From NCBI GenBank assembly GCA_038321615.1, contig JBBQFC010000001.1:1-64000 (forward strand): a stretch of 64,000 nucleotides of DNA, read 5' to 3'. A program made the position numbers and the translations under genes. The notes under the pieces are model-generated. The model had not been told where the DNA came from, made no database searches, and saw only the letters and a list, made by a program, of their open reading frames with translations. The DNA is from JBBQFC01 sp038321615. Lineage in GTDB: Bacteria; Bacteroidota; Bacteroidia; Flavobacteriales_D; Cryomorphaceae. This document shows, piece after piece, positions 35,126-44,390 of the stretch (position 1 is its first letter; every line of letters starts with the position of its first letter).

Positions 35126-36113
35126 AATACGCGGCGTAATAGATGAAGTAATGCACTACGCTATAGAGTATTCCGCCCAGCATGGCCACCTTCAGCGCAT
35201 TGCCAGCTTTTACAAATTGGGGGCGACGCACCGCTCGGTGGTTGTAGTAAAGCCCGATAAACATGGGGATTAAGACAAACAAACCAGCGTAGATGGTCGT
35301 AACGAGATCGTCGATAAGCGTTTGCTGTAGCCAAACGATTAAGATGATGGTGACGACTATAAGCGCAGCAGTAATTTTTTTGGCGCTCTTGAGTCCGTAA
35401 ACTAAGGGAACAGTGCGCGCATTAATGTAAAGATCGCCTTTCACATCGGCCATATCTTTTTGTATTTCCCGGACTAAATTCAAGAGAAAAGCAAAACCAG
35501 AGTAGCCCAAAATGAAGTAAAACATTACCTTGAAATACGAGGCAGGATCTTCGTCGGGCCGCATTTGCGCATACACTTCGGCTACTTCGGCTCCATACTT
35601 ATCGAGCAAGAGCGGTATCTCATAAATCCCAACTAAGAGGGGCACCAATCCGGCTAATAAGGCGATAATGATGTTGCCTGTAAATAGATCGCGCTTGAAA
35701 TGCACGCTGTAGAACCAAAGCGAACCGGCTGCAAAAAAGCTGACAATACTCAACTTCCACATACCAATGCTCCATGCTACATACACGGCGAGTGCCAAGC
35801 CGCTAAGGTTGAAAAACTGATGCACCACCATAGCAATGCGCCTCTTAACGTGCACCCCAACTATCATATCTTCCGGCTTATTTACCCGATCTGTGCGTTG
35901 ATCGAAATAATCGTTGATGATGTTTCCCGCCGCTGCAATAAGCACCGTGGAAATTACCAGCAGAGTAAATTTCCATCCTGGAAGTTGCAGCTCAAATCCA
36001 TTTACCTCTACAATAGGTTGGAGCACGAAGTAGCGCATCAACCACATGGTAAGCGCAATAATCGCTAGATTAAGCGGGCGCGTTAGGCGGATGAGTTGTA
36101 AAAAAGAGTTCAT
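35118..36113 (-). CDS. UbiA-family prenyltransferase (geranylgeranylglycerol-phosphate geranylgeranyltransferase-like)
   Basis: 331 residues from the ATG at 36113; a longer frame to 36224 would run into kdsC, so the later start, overlapping the kdsC stop as TAATG, is preferred. Eight to nine transmembrane helices. The two Asp-rich prenyl-diphosphate motifs are NDYFDQRTD (~72-80) and DMADVKGD (~205-212). In Bacteroidota this form is usually called geranylgeranylglycerol-phosphate geranylgeranyltransferase; the true acceptor is uncertain and could be a quinone or lipid head. It is an inner-membrane enzyme. Confidence 0.85.
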   Translation of the reverse strand: MNSFLQLIRLTRPLNLAIIALTMWLMRYFVLQPIVEVNGFELQLPGWKFTLLVISTVLIAAAGNIINDYFDQRTDRVNKPEDMIVGVHVKRRIAMVVHQFFNLSGLALAVYVAWSIGMWKLSIVSFFAAGSLWFYSVHFKRDLFTGNIIIALLAGLVPLLVGIYEIPLLLDKYGAEVAEVYAQMRPDEDPASYFKVMFYFILGYSGFAFLLNLVREIQKDMADVKGDLYINARTVPLVYGLKSAKKITAALIVVTIILIVWLQQTLIDDLVTTIYAGLFVLIPMFIGLYYNHRAVRRPQFVKAGNALKVAMLGGILYSVVHYFIYYAAYFA

Positions 36114-36637
36114 TACCAGTCTACGGCGTCTTTGGCAAACCAAGTGCCTTGGACTTTCATAATTTGTTCGATCACATCGCGCACGCAACCTTCGCCCCCA
36201 CGTTTGGGCGATACGTAGTGACATATGCCCCTAATTTCATCGGCGGCATCATACGGACAGGTCGAAATTCCCACGCGTTGCATCACTTCGAAATCGGGAA
36301 TATCATCGCCCATGTAGAGTATTTCATCATCGCTCAGTTTATGATCGGCTATAAATTTATCGTAAACCGTCAATTTATTCCGCGACTCCAGAAAGATATC
36401 GCCAACACCGAGCCGTTGAAGAGCATCGCGCACTTGAGTCGAATTGCTGCCTGTTATTACGCCAATGCGCATACCCTTTCGCAAGGCGTATTGCAAAGCG
36501 TAGGCATCGCGCGAGCTCAATCGTCGGAGAAATTCACCGGTGCTATCTATTAAAACAGTTCCGTCGGTGAGTACGCCATCCACATCTACCAGCACGGTGG
36601 TGATAGCTTTTAGGCGTTCCTTATAGCTTTGAGCCAT
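36113..36637 (-). CDS. kdsC: 3-deoxy-D-manno-octulosonate 8-phosphate phosphatase (KdsC-like HAD)
   Basis: 174 residues, the usual size. The HAD motifs are all there: VDVDGVLTDGT (nucleophile Asp), VITGSNS, the lysine in ESRNKLTVYD, and YMGDDIPDFEVM. KdsC dephosphorylates KDO-8-P to KDO, the inner-core sugar of lipopolysaccharide. The GGxGCVRDVIEQIM tail matches KdsC. It overlaps the DUF2520 gene upstream by 17 bases and the UbiA gene downstream by one, indicating coupled translation. Confidence 0.93.
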   Translation of the reverse strand: MAQSYKERLKAITTVLVDVDGVLTDGTVLIDSTGEFLRRLSSRDAYALQYALRKGMRIGVITGSNSTQVRDALQRLGVGDIFLESRNKLTVYDKFIADHKLSDDEILYMGDDIPDFEVMQRVGISTCPYDAADEIRGICHYVSPKRGGEGCVRDVIEQIMKVQGTWFAKDAVDW

Positions 36638-37406
36638 GGTTTCGGCGCAGTATTTCGTCGGTTAGGATATCGTACACTTTTCGGTAAATACTTTCGGTAG
36701 GCAAGAGGGATTGGTGAGCCTTAATGGTTTCTAAGTCGCCACGGCTCGCAGGCCCCGTTTGCGATTGGGCGGCCGTCTGCATCAAAACCTTGTTTGCCGT
36801 TTCAAGGATCAGGGGGTGCAAAATGGTACGGTCAATACCGGCGGTATGCAGCAACTCTTCGGAAAACTCGTACATCAAATTGGCAAAATTATTCGCAAAA
36901 ACCGCCGCTAAATGTAGATTTTTGCGCTGCTCAGAGCTCAGGATATAGACTTTCGACGAGAGCAGGTCGGCCAGAGCACCAAGGGCATTCAGATCGCTAT
37001 CGTCATCGGCTTCGATACAGAAAGGTACGTTTTCCCATACCACCTGCTTATCGATCGAAAAGCTCTGTAATGGATAGAACACGCCCCTCCGCAAACTACC
37101 GGGAATAGCATCAATATTTACCGCTCCGGAAGTGTGAGCCACCAGTGCTTTTGTGGCCGGATGAAGGCGTTGAGCTACTGCGGCTATTGCGTCGTCGCTT
37201 ACGGTAAGCAATATCAAATCGGCTTTGATTCTCCCATCCAATTTGGGTAGGACGGAGGTATGAAGTTTATGGGCTAAGCGATCGGCCTGCTGACTATTCC
37301 GTCCGTAAACGCCCACAATCTCTACTCCACGCGATTGCAATGCGGACGCAAGCTGGTGAGCCACTCTTCCAGCTCCGACGATGGCTATTTGCTTAATTTC
37401 ACTCAT
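36621..37406 (-). CDS. Rossmann-like and DUF2520 domain protein (putative NADP oxidoreductase)
   Basis: 261 residues from the ATG at 37406, which overlaps the ccmF stop by ATGA; a longer frame inside ccmF is not needed. The N-terminal Rossmann motif AIVGAGRVAHQLASAL (~7-22) is followed by LLTVSDDAIAAVA and VAHTSGAV, as in the F420/NADP-reductase-like superfamily. The C-terminal DUF2520 domain contains HLAAVFANNFANLMY. Reaction unknown. It sits at the join between cytochrome maturation and KDO/prenyl genes. Confidence 0.85.
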   Translation of the reverse strand: MSEIKQIAIVGAGRVAHQLASALQSRGVEIVGVYGRNSQQADRLAHKLHTSVLPKLDGRIKADLILLTVSDDAIAAVAQRLHPATKALVAHTSGAVNIDAIPGSLRRGVFYPLQSFSIDKQVVWENVPFCIEADDDSDLNALGALADLLSSKVYILSSEQRKNLHLAAVFANNFANLMYEFSEELLHTAGIDRTILHPLILETANKVLMQTAAQSQTGPASRGDLETIKAHQSLLPTESIYRKVYDILTDEILRRNHGSKL

Positions 37407-40204
37407 TCGCGCAGTAATTTTCTCGAAATACGAATCCTGTGTCGTATGGCCATTACCGTTCCCAAAAACATAACGATACAGCCGATCCAAAGGACATTAA
37501 TCATAGGAAATTGAATAGCTTGCATCACAATAAACTCCCGCCTGTTGGCATTGCTTTCCGACACTTGAAAGGTATGGATTCCGGTTTGCGGATCAATCTT
37601 TTCAAAATTAAACCGAAGACCTGTTTCTGCTTCGATCACTGGGTCAGGAATGGGTAGCACGGTGTCGCGCAAAATGTAAAGCGGTTCAATTTCAAATACG
37701 TCTCCATTGCCATTGCGGATACCGATAGACGCCCGCACGGCCAAATCGTTTTCCGCAAGACGATAAGTATCCTTTTCTTCAGGCTTCACCATACTCAGCG
37801 CATTTAGGCGGATCAGATTTGCTCCAACAAATGCGGTATCGCCCACCGCCAGCTTTAGCTCTTCGGGAGTGCGGAAACCATCGGGGTCATTATCTTCTTC
37901 GAGCTCCGCCCAGCGGATATGCGAGTAGATATCGCGGTTCAAATAGCGCTTGGTAGCTGGCTCGGCAACGTTTCCAAATTCCGGATTGAGCTGCACTCGT
38001 GGGTTGAGTGTAAAAAGGTAATCGCCCGGTCTGTTCGAACTCCATCTGGTGATCGTTTCCACATCGAGCGATCTGGGGTCTTCTACCAACTCCCAATTCT
38101 TTTGATCCATTATAAAATCGGGGCCAGGCTTATGATCTACAAGAGCTTCGAAGATCGCTCCCCGAGAGATAACTTTCTGGCCGGCCTTGTAATAGGTCGC
38201 ACGTGGGGCGTAATAATCTACGGTATAATACACGTTCACACCCGTCTTTTGCCGTTCGTGGTAGCGCACAAAGTAAGGGCCCATTTCCACCGTATCGCCC
38301 TTGAAAAGAAGAATATCTTCGTTGTTCTTAAAATCTTCGTTGAGTTGCGCTATATCGAATCGGCTTCCGTTTTCGGAAATCTTCATGCTGCGCGACGTTG
38401 AAATAAGCGCTCCTAGAAGAACTAAGGCAAAGCCTATATGTGCCACGCTCGCCCCCGCAAAATCAAATTTGCCTTTTAACATGCGAATCAGGTAATCGGA
38501 GTTGGCTACCACAGCAAAAATGCAGGTAAATAGTAAAATGAGCAGAACGCTTTCGGAGCTGGAATATTCCAGAAAATATTGTGCCGCAGCAGTAAGCAAA
38601 ATTGAGATCCCGAAAGCCCAAGCTATTTTTTTGGCAAACTGGCCAAACTTACCTTTTCCATAGCGGAGAAACTGCGTGCAGGCAATGAGGAATGTGATGA
38701 CAAAAGCAAACGGAACTTGCCACTTGTTAAAGAAAGCTATTCGTTCGCTATGCGGAGCCAATTTCCCTTCGGCCAGCGCTTTCAAGCCATCGATTCCGGT
38801 GAGATTGGCCAAGCTCATTAAAGGCTTGGAAAAAGGCTGCGCCAGTAAGTTCCAAATCGGTTTAGAGGTCTCGATCGCTATTTGCCCTGCCGCCAATACC
38901 AGTACTACGGCTCCAATAAAGAGCCAAAATTCCCTACTCCAGAGTGGCTCTTCCCCAGTTGATTTCGGAAAAGTCTTACTATGACCGATGATCAGCATGA
39001 CCACAGCCATTCCCAAAAAGGCCACAATGATAGCTACCCACGCGCCCGTAAATGCGGCTACTACCGCAAGGAAGATGGTGGCTGCAAGAAAAATCAGGCG
39101 CAACTGTTTTTGAAAAAGCAACAATGCCACGCTCGAACCGGTGATGGAGAGCAGGATAAAGAGATGCTGCGCCATGAGTCCATTTCCCGTAAAGGAGTGC
39201 ACAGACGTTTCGCCCAATACGCCGGAATGCACCAAAAAGGAAGCGTACATTACCAAGGCATAAGCCGCGAGTGTAAGAAGCAGGGCTGCGTAAAGCGATT
39301 TCGGTTTATGGTGATTGAGCACCATGACGTGAGCCGCCCCAACGATCATAATCCAAGGAATAAGGCTGGCATTTTCTACTGGATCCCAAGCCCAAAAGCC
39401 GCCAAAACTCAAAGCTTCATAGGCCCAGGCCCCACCCATCAAAATACCGATACCTAGCACAGATACCGAGAAGAAAGCCCATGGTATAGCAGGACGAAGC
39501 CATTCACGCAGTTCACCGGTCCAAGCACCTGCTACAGCAAAAGCAAAGGGAACCACCAGCGATGCATATCCCAAAAAGAGGGTTGGCGGGTGAATGGTCA
39601 TCCAATAATTTTGGAGTAAAGGATTAAGACCCCGCCCATTTTGAAAGGTCGGAATATCCTGTAGGTAAGTCGCTACGCGGGTCCACGGAAGCCCAATATT
39701 CTCCGGCAATTCGCGAATAAGCGTAAATGGATTGCTTCCGATCTGAAAATCGAAAATGAATACCCCGAGCACCATAGAACCCAAAAGCACTTGAATGATG
39801 GCAACGGTAAACATAGTGAGCGACTCCCATTTTCGCGCGGTGCGCAAAAGGATATTACCCAATACTACATGCCAAAAGCTCCAAAGCAGAAAACTTCCCT
39901 CCTGCCCTTCCCAAAAACAAGAGAAAATGTACCGCAGGGGCATATCGCTATTGGCATGTTTCCACACATAGTCGAATTCAAAGTAGCGGTTGAAAAGCAA
40001 GTAGAAAAGCGTGGCCGCCGCTCCCACCAAGGCTATAGAATGTAACCAGAAACCTATTCTCCCCATTTGGCGAAAGGCCTCTTCCTTGCGGATGTAACTT
40101 AGTAAGTATGCTATTGCAGAAAAAAGTGCTGCACCAAAAGAAACGATAATGAGCAGTTCACCCAGAACGCCCAAAGCGGCATGTTCGCCAACATATTCAA
40201 CCAT
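37403..40204 (-). CDS. ccmF: Cytochrome c maturation heme lyase CcmF
   Basis: 933 residues, larger than the enterobacterial form (~650), with many transmembrane segments. The heme-handling WWD-like motif GGFWAWDPVENASLIPW is at ~270-286, and the N-terminal segment SYIRKEEAFRQMGRIGF marks the CcsA/CcmF superfamily. A large periplasmic insertion occupies ~620-890 (soluble, YYAPRATYYKAGQKVI and similar). CcmF ligates heme to apocytochrome c from CcmE. Its ATG overlaps the CcmE stop (TAATG). The order ccmB-C-D-E-F is a complete heme-transfer line apart from ccmA and ccmH, not visible here. Confidence 0.93.
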   Translation of the reverse strand: MVEYVGEHAALGVLGELLIIVSFGAALFSAIAYLLSYIRKEEAFRQMGRIGFWLHSIALVGAAATLFYLLFNRYFEFDYVWKHANSDMPLRYIFSCFWEGQEGSFLLWSFWHVVLGNILLRTARKWESLTMFTVAIIQVLLGSMVLGVFIFDFQIGSNPFTLIRELPENIGLPWTRVATYLQDIPTFQNGRGLNPLLQNYWMTIHPPTLFLGYASLVVPFAFAVAGAWTGELREWLRPAIPWAFFSVSVLGIGILMGGAWAYEALSFGGFWAWDPVENASLIPWIMIVGAAHVMVLNHHKPKSLYAALLLTLAAYALVMYASFLVHSGVLGETSVHSFTGNGLMAQHLFILLSITGSSVALLLFQKQLRLIFLAATIFLAVVAAFTGAWVAIIVAFLGMAVVMLIIGHSKTFPKSTGEEPLWSREFWLFIGAVVLVLAAGQIAIETSKPIWNLLAQPFSKPLMSLANLTGIDGLKALAEGKLAPHSERIAFFNKWQVPFAFVITFLIACTQFLRYGKGKFGQFAKKIAWAFGISILLTAAAQYFLEYSSSESVLLILLFTCIFAVVANSDYLIRMLKGKFDFAGASVAHIGFALVLLGALISTSRSMKISENGSRFDIAQLNEDFKNNEDILLFKGDTVEMGPYFVRYHERQKTGVNVYYTVDYYAPRATYYKAGQKVISRGAIFEALVDHKPGPDFIMDQKNWELVEDPRSLDVETITRWSSNRPGDYLFTLNPRVQLNPEFGNVAEPATKRYLNRDIYSHIRWAELEEDNDPDGFRTPEELKLAVGDTAFVGANLIRLNALSMVKPEEKDTYRLAENDLAVRASIGIRNGNGDVFEIEPLYILRDTVLPIPDPVIEAETGLRFNFEKIDPQTGIHTFQVSESNANRREFIVMQAIQFPMINVLWIGCIVMFLGTVMAIRHRIRISRKLLRE

Positions 40205-40617
40205 TATTGTACTGGATTTCGCAGATTGCCCTGAAGTTCAAACTTGCCTTCTTCCTTATATTTCGAAGGGCATTTCATGAGCATTTCAGAAGCGTAAAAT
40301 TCATTGCCTTCGGCTTTTCCTATTACCACCACATTTTCGCTGCGTTCAAAATCTTGGGGCTTGCTTTTATTGAGCCATACTTTGCGTTTCGCCCCTTCCT
40401 TATCGATCATTGTGAATTGGGTAAGGTTCGGATTTACTTCGGGATTATAGATAATCTCCGCCGACTTATCGAGAAAACCAACCACGTGATATTCCTTACC
40501 AGGGTTGCCAAAAGCTTCTCCAAAATCTGCGTAGGAGCTTGACTCCGATACAGAGCTAAGCATAAATGCCATTGCTACGGCTATCACAATAATGGCAACA
40601 ATATGGGTTTTCTTCAT
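40204..40617 (-). CDS. ccmE: Cytochrome c maturation heme chaperone CcmE
   Basis: 137 residues. A single N-terminal membrane helix (~6-22), then an OB-fold with KEYHVVGFLDKSAEIIYNPEVNPNLTQFTMIDKEG and NVVVIGKAEGNEFYASEMLMKCPSKYKEE. In CcmE the heme-binding His or equivalent lies in the conserved LAKHDExY tail; here the tail is CPSKYKEE, with a Cys-Pro-Ser-Lys-Tyr, the Bacteroidota-type CPSKY form. CcmE carries heme from CcmC to CcmF in the periplasm. It sits between ccmD and ccmF, overlapping both. Confidence 0.9.
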   Translation of the reverse strand: MKKTHIVAIIVIAVAMAFMLSSVSESSSYADFGEAFGNPGKEYHVVGFLDKSAEIIYNPEVNPNLTQFTMIDKEGAKRKVWLNKSKPQDFERSENVVVIGKAEGNEFYASEMLMKCPSKYKEEGKFELQGNLRNPVQ

Positions 40618-40844
40618 CGCTTATCAGTTTTCTTATTCTCCAATCGTTTCAACCTGCGGTCGAGGGCAATGAGATACCCAAAAACCGCTAATAAAAGCAC
40701 TGTAACTACTGCCACCACAACGTAAATTTTACCTGAGCTATGCATGGTTTCTTCCAAGAGATTGCCTTGGTCTGATGCAGCTAATACTGGTGCGGATACC
40801 ATTACGACTATTACAATCGACGGCACAAGTTGTTTAATGTTCAT
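40614..40844 (-). CDS. CcmD family protein
   Basis: 76 residues. The N-terminal stretch to ~22 looks like a signal sequence (SIVIVVMVSAPVLAAS), and one membrane helix follows at ~40-62 (IYVVVAVVTVLLLAVFGYLIALDRRLKRLE). CcmD is the small bitopic subunit that helps release CcmE-heme from the CcmABC complex. The assignment depends mainly on gene order between ccmC and ccmE and on the one-helix/basic-tail shape. It overlaps ccmC by 11 bases and ccmE by 4. Confidence 0.8.
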   Translation of the reverse strand: MNIKQLVPSIVIVVMVSAPVLAASDQGNLLEETMHSSGKIYVVVAVVTVLLLAVFGYLIALDRRLKRLENKKTDKR

Positions 40845-41865
40845 CGGCTATTCGTCTTAATCTATCCATTCGATTTTGAAGCTGGAAAATCCATAAGCTC
40901 ATACCCATCCAACCCAGCACGGCGGGGTAAAACACAAGGCGGAGATTATCGTCGAGATCGTATTGGTTAAAAGCCGGATTGCCTCCCACGCCAGGGTGGA
41001 GAGAATCGGCTCCAAGCCGCGGCCACACCATTACGAAAAGCAGCATCATTACGAAGGCAAAAATATTATAAACACCTGCCAATCGTGCGGCTTTCTGCTC
41101 TTCATTTACAGAAGAACGCAGTACAAAATAAGCGAGGTATATTAGCGTAGCTACCGCGGCTCCATTCAGGCGGCGATCGTTGACCCACCAGGCACCCCAC
41201 GTAAAACGTGCCCAAATCATACCAGTGGCTAAGCCAATAAATGCGAAAAGCAAACCAACCCGGGCGGCATTGGCGGCAGCTGCGTCGGCATCTAAACGCG
41301 AATGGCGAAGGTGTACAATGCTGTAACCAAAGGAAACGGCCATGATCAAAATCATCGCGAACCAACTCGGGACGTGGAAAAGCAAGTTTCGAATGGTTTC
41401 GTTGAGTATAGGTTGATTTGGAAAGCCAAATCCGCGATCGGCTTCCGCCAAAGCAGTCAAGCATGGTTCTATTTTGTCGGGCTTCAGGCTTACTTCCATT
41501 GCATTTTGAAGAAAGGCATCGGGCAAATGCATGGTGCCATCTACCGCGTTGTGCACATAGAGATCGAAGAAGGCTTCGCTAATATCTTGATAGATACTAA
41601 AAGTGGCTCGAATGTGGGTATTGTCAACTACTTGATATTCGTAGGCACAAAATATTTCGTCGCCATTGGTTAACCATACCTGCTGACTCTGTGCGGCATC
41701 GGCAAAGTGGGAATTGTAACCGGTAATGATTACCGTGGTGCCACCGTTATTAAGCTGGGCAGGATCGACAGTTTTAATCCCAGGATTGAGTGGGGCTAAA
41801 AGGCCGAGAAAAACACTGTAGATTACCAAGATAGCGGAACCTATTTTCCACCACAATCCGCGCAT
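40834..41865 (-). CDS. ccmC: Heme exporter/cytochrome c biogenesis protein CcmC (CcsA)
   Basis: 343 residues. Six or seven hydrophobic segments. The tryptophan-rich heme motif reads FTWGAWWVNDRRLNGAAV at ~225-242. Flanking histidines (FHVPSWFAM at ~170, and a late one near the C-terminus) would be the axial ligands. A periplasmic insert of ~110 residues near the N-terminus (~25-135, IITGYNSHFADAAQSQQVWL) is longer than in proteobacterial CcmC and is likely the lineage form. CcmC loads heme onto CcmE. It is followed by ccmD with overlap. Confidence 0.9.
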   Translation of the reverse strand: MRGLWWKIGSAILVIYSVFLGLLAPLNPGIKTVDPAQLNNGGTTVIITGYNSHFADAAQSQQVWLTNGDEIFCAYEYQVVDNTHIRATFSIYQDISEAFFDLYVHNAVDGTMHLPDAFLQNAMEVSLKPDKIEPCLTALAEADRGFGFPNQPILNETIRNLLFHVPSWFAMILIMAVSFGYSIVHLRHSRLDADAAAANAARVGLLFAFIGLATGMIWARFTWGAWWVNDRRLNGAAVATLIYLAYFVLRSSVNEEQKAARLAGVYNIFAFVMMLLFVMVWPRLGADSLHPGVGGNPAFNQYDLDDNLRLVFYPAVLGWMGMSLWIFQLQNRMDRLRRIADEH

Positions 41866-41879
41866 AAGGAAGGTTCAAA

Positions 41880-42545
41880 TTATTCGCGCCAAAGGTAGGG
41901 AAATAATATGTACGACAGGGCTACAGAAAGGACGGTAATAGCGATAAGCTGCCATACATAACTGGCATTTACACTCCAAGCCAACCCGTCTAGCACATTT
42001 TTCGACAAGCGCATGAGAATGAGCAAAAAAGGCAAGATAATAGGTAAGCCCAACACGGCCATTAGACCCAGATTTTGATCGGCTGTAGCTGCTAAAGCCG
42101 AAACCAGTGAAAGTTGCACAGAAAGGCCCAAGGCACCCAGCATCACAACACCCATCAGCGCAAATCCATTGGCTTCTCGCAATACGTCGGTGCCCAATAG
42201 ACCCGAAAAAATAAGTAGCCCGAAACTTACCATCACGAGTAATATACAGGCATTGTAGATAATCTTAGCAAGAATTACGCTTTGGGGACTCGCCAAGGTG
42301 TACAGATACAATCGCCTTCCTGAAGATTCGAGCGCGAAGCTCCGCGCAGCGGCATTGAAAGCGGCGAAAAGCACAATGATCCAAAACAGCGCGTTCCATG
42401 TAGGCACGTCGCCGATGCGCTTGAAAGCCAAATAAGCGACAAATACGGATGAGAGAATATAGAGCAACACACTGCCAAGGGCGTGCGATTGGCGCATCTC
42501 AAGCTTCATATCCTTCCGGAAAATAGCCCATACTTCAGGCCACAT
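41880..42545 (-). CDS. ccmB: Heme ABC exporter membrane subunit CcmB
   Basis: 221 residues, the standard size, with six transmembrane helices. The family pattern FRKDMKLEMRQSHALGSVLLYILSS opens the protein, and FAAFNAAARSFALESSGRRLYLYTL is the conserved coupling region to the CcmA ATPase. CcmB works with CcmA in releasing CcmE-heme. No ccmA is adjacent; it must be elsewhere. It overlaps the MBL gene's end by 11 bases and lies 14 bases before ccmC. Confidence 0.92.
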   Translation of the reverse strand: MWPEVWAIFRKDMKLEMRQSHALGSVLLYILSSVFVAYLAFKRIGDVPTWNALFWIIVLFAAFNAAARSFALESSGRRLYLYTLASPQSVILAKIIYNACILLVMVSFGLLIFSGLLGTDVLREANGFALMGVVMLGALGLSVQLSLVSALAATADQNLGLMAVLGLPIILPFLLILMRLSKNVLDGLAWSVNASYVWQLIAITVLSVALSYILFPYLWRE

Positions 42546-43953
42546 CTGCCGCTGTATTTAAGGAAATTTCACTGTCATCAGCGGGAATTTCGACATTTGT
42601 AAAGCCGCGCTTCTGCAAATATTCGCGATAGATTAACTGCGCTTCGTAACGCCCATGCACTAAATAAATACCTTTCACGAGCGAAGGATTTTGGCAGGAT
42701 AGGAAATCGGCCATCTCTTCATAATCGCCGTGCGCGCTGTACGAATCGAGCGCTTCTACCCGCGCCTTCACTTTGTATTCGGCGCCGTGGATGCGGACTT
42801 TTTTTGCGCCCGAGCGAAGCCGCCCTCCCAAACTCGAAGGTTCGCAATAACCCACAAGCAGTATGGTATTGCGCTCGTCGGAAATATTGTTCTTTATATG
42901 ATGCACAATTCTACCTGCTTCGGCCATACCCGATGCGGAGATGATGATGCATGGCTCCTCGAGGGTATTGAGCATTTTAGAGTATTGCACATCTCGGATA
43001 TACAGGAGATTATCAAACCCAAAGGGATTGGAATCGCGCTTCATGTAATCGAGAATCTGTTGATTGTAATTATCCGGATATCGCGCAATGATCTCGGTGG
43101 CGTTAGTGCTGAGCGGCGAATCGACAAAAACTTTAATATTGGGTAGTTTGCCCGCCGACTCCAGCTGATCGAGCGCATAAATTACCTCTTGCGTGCGACC
43201 AACACTAAAAGCAGGAATGATGAGTTTGCCTCGATTTTCAACGCAGGTTTGATGCACTATTTGGAACAGTGCTTCCTTGGTATCTGCCTCATCGGGGTGA
43301 AGGCGATCGCCATAAGTGCTTTCTGTAATTATATAATCGGCTTGCGGAAAATCTTCCCATGATCGAATGATGCGGTGAGCTGGTCTGCCAATATCTCCCG
43401 TGTAAGTAAGGCGTTGAACACGCCCCCTTTCGTATAGCTTGAGATTGATGCAGGCGCTACCAATGATATGACCCACATACGTGAATAGAAGCTCTACTTC
43501 CTTATCAATTTTAATCCACTTGTCGTATTCAAAAGTTTGAAATAAAGTCAAAGTCGCCGCCACATCCCCGGCATCGTATAGCGGCTCATCGTCTTCGTCC
43601 ATCGGAATATTTTTTTTTTGCTTCCATGCGAAATCGCTGCTTTGGATATGAGCTGAGTCAGCGAGCATTATTTCACAGAGACTTTTGGTTGCGGCGGTGG
43701 TATAAATCGGGCCTTTGAATCCATCTTTTACCAAGCGGGGCAGAAGACCGGAATGATCGATATGGGCGTGGCTGAGTATCACCAAATCCACCGAAGTGGG
43801 ATCAAAACCGAAGTCGCGGTTTTCCTTACCACCAAGGCTCTCCCGACCCTGAAACATGCCGCAATCGAGCAAAATGCGCTTGCCACTTTCGAGTTCTACC
43901 AAATGTTTGGAACCGGTTACTGTACGTGCCGCTCCTTTAAAATGAATTTTCAC
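42535..43953 (-). CDS. MBL-fold/beta-CASP hydrolase, RNA-processing nuclease type
   Basis: 472 residues from a GTG at 43953, which makes the protein begin KIHFKGAARTVTGSKH as relatives do; a TTG 27 bases upstream is also in frame. Metallo-beta-lactamase motifs: HAHIDHSG (Zn ligands), GHIIGSA, TGDIGRP. The beta-CASP domain follows (IPAFSVGRTQEVIY, SASGMAEAGRIVHH), then the RMMBL-like C-terminus (DSYSAHGDYEEM). This architecture belongs to CPSF-like RNA endo/exonucleases. It is the first gene in the co-directional ccm/kds/bsh run; a functional link to cytochromes is not implied. Confidence 0.87.
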   Translation of the reverse strand: MKIHFKGAARTVTGSKHLVELESGKRILLDCGMFQGRESLGGKENRDFGFDPTSVDLVILSHAHIDHSGLLPRLVKDGFKGPIYTTAATKSLCEIMLADSAHIQSSDFAWKQKKNIPMDEDDEPLYDAGDVAATLTLFQTFEYDKWIKIDKEVELLFTYVGHIIGSACINLKLYERGRVQRLTYTGDIGRPAHRIIRSWEDFPQADYIITESTYGDRLHPDEADTKEALFQIVHQTCVENRGKLIIPAFSVGRTQEVIYALDQLESAGKLPNIKVFVDSPLSTNATEIIARYPDNYNQQILDYMKRDSNPFGFDNLLYIRDVQYSKMLNTLEEPCIIISASGMAEAGRIVHHIKNNISDERNTILLVGYCEPSSLGGRLRSGAKKVRIHGAEYKVKARVEALDSYSAHGDYEEMADFLSCQNPSLVKGIYLVHGRYEAQLIYREYLQKRGFTNVEIPADDSEISLNTAADVA

Positions 43954-44012
43954 ATCGGGAATTTTGGTAAAGTTAACCAAAGCTTTTTCGAACTTTGGAG
44001 CAAAACAGAAAT

Positions 44013-44390
44013 ATGCGAAGTATCAAAACCATTAAAGCACCCGAGCCCATTGGGCCCTATAGCCAAGCAGTGAGCCATGGCAATACCCTTTACATCAGTG
44101 GTCAAATCGGGATAGATCCCAAAGCCGGATCAATAGTAGGCGGTGGTATTGAAGCCCAAGCCACCCAAGTGATGAAAAATCTCGAAGCTATTCTTCACCA
44201 TGTAGGTTTAACGTTTGAAAATGTGCTCAAATGCACTATTTTCTTAAACGACATGAGCGATTTCGCAGCCGTTAACGCCATTTATGGCAAGCATTTAAAG
44301 GAGCCATTTCCTGCTCGGGAAACCGTTTCGGTGAAAGGTTTACCGGCAGGAGCCTTAGTCGAAATTTCGGCCATAGCCGGGCTCGACTAA
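44013..44390 (+). CDS. ridA: RidA family enamine/imine deaminase
   Basis: 125 residues from the ATG at 44013. Full RidA/YjgF/UK114 signature: PEPIGPYSQAVSHGNTLYISGQIG at ~10-33, CTIFLNDMSDFAAVN, and the catalytic arginine in PARETVSVKGLPAGALVEI. It hydrolyses reactive enamines from PLP enzymes, such as 2-aminoacrylate. Its stop overlaps the stop of the convergent membrane-protein gene (CTAA). The divergent MBL gene begins 59 bases upstream. Confidence 0.95.
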   Translation: MRSIKTIKAPEPIGPYSQAVSHGNTLYISGQIGIDPKAGSIVGGGIEAQATQVMKNLEAILHHVGLTFENVLKCTIFLNDMSDFAAVNAIYGKHLKEPFPARETVSVKGLPAGALVEISAIAGLD

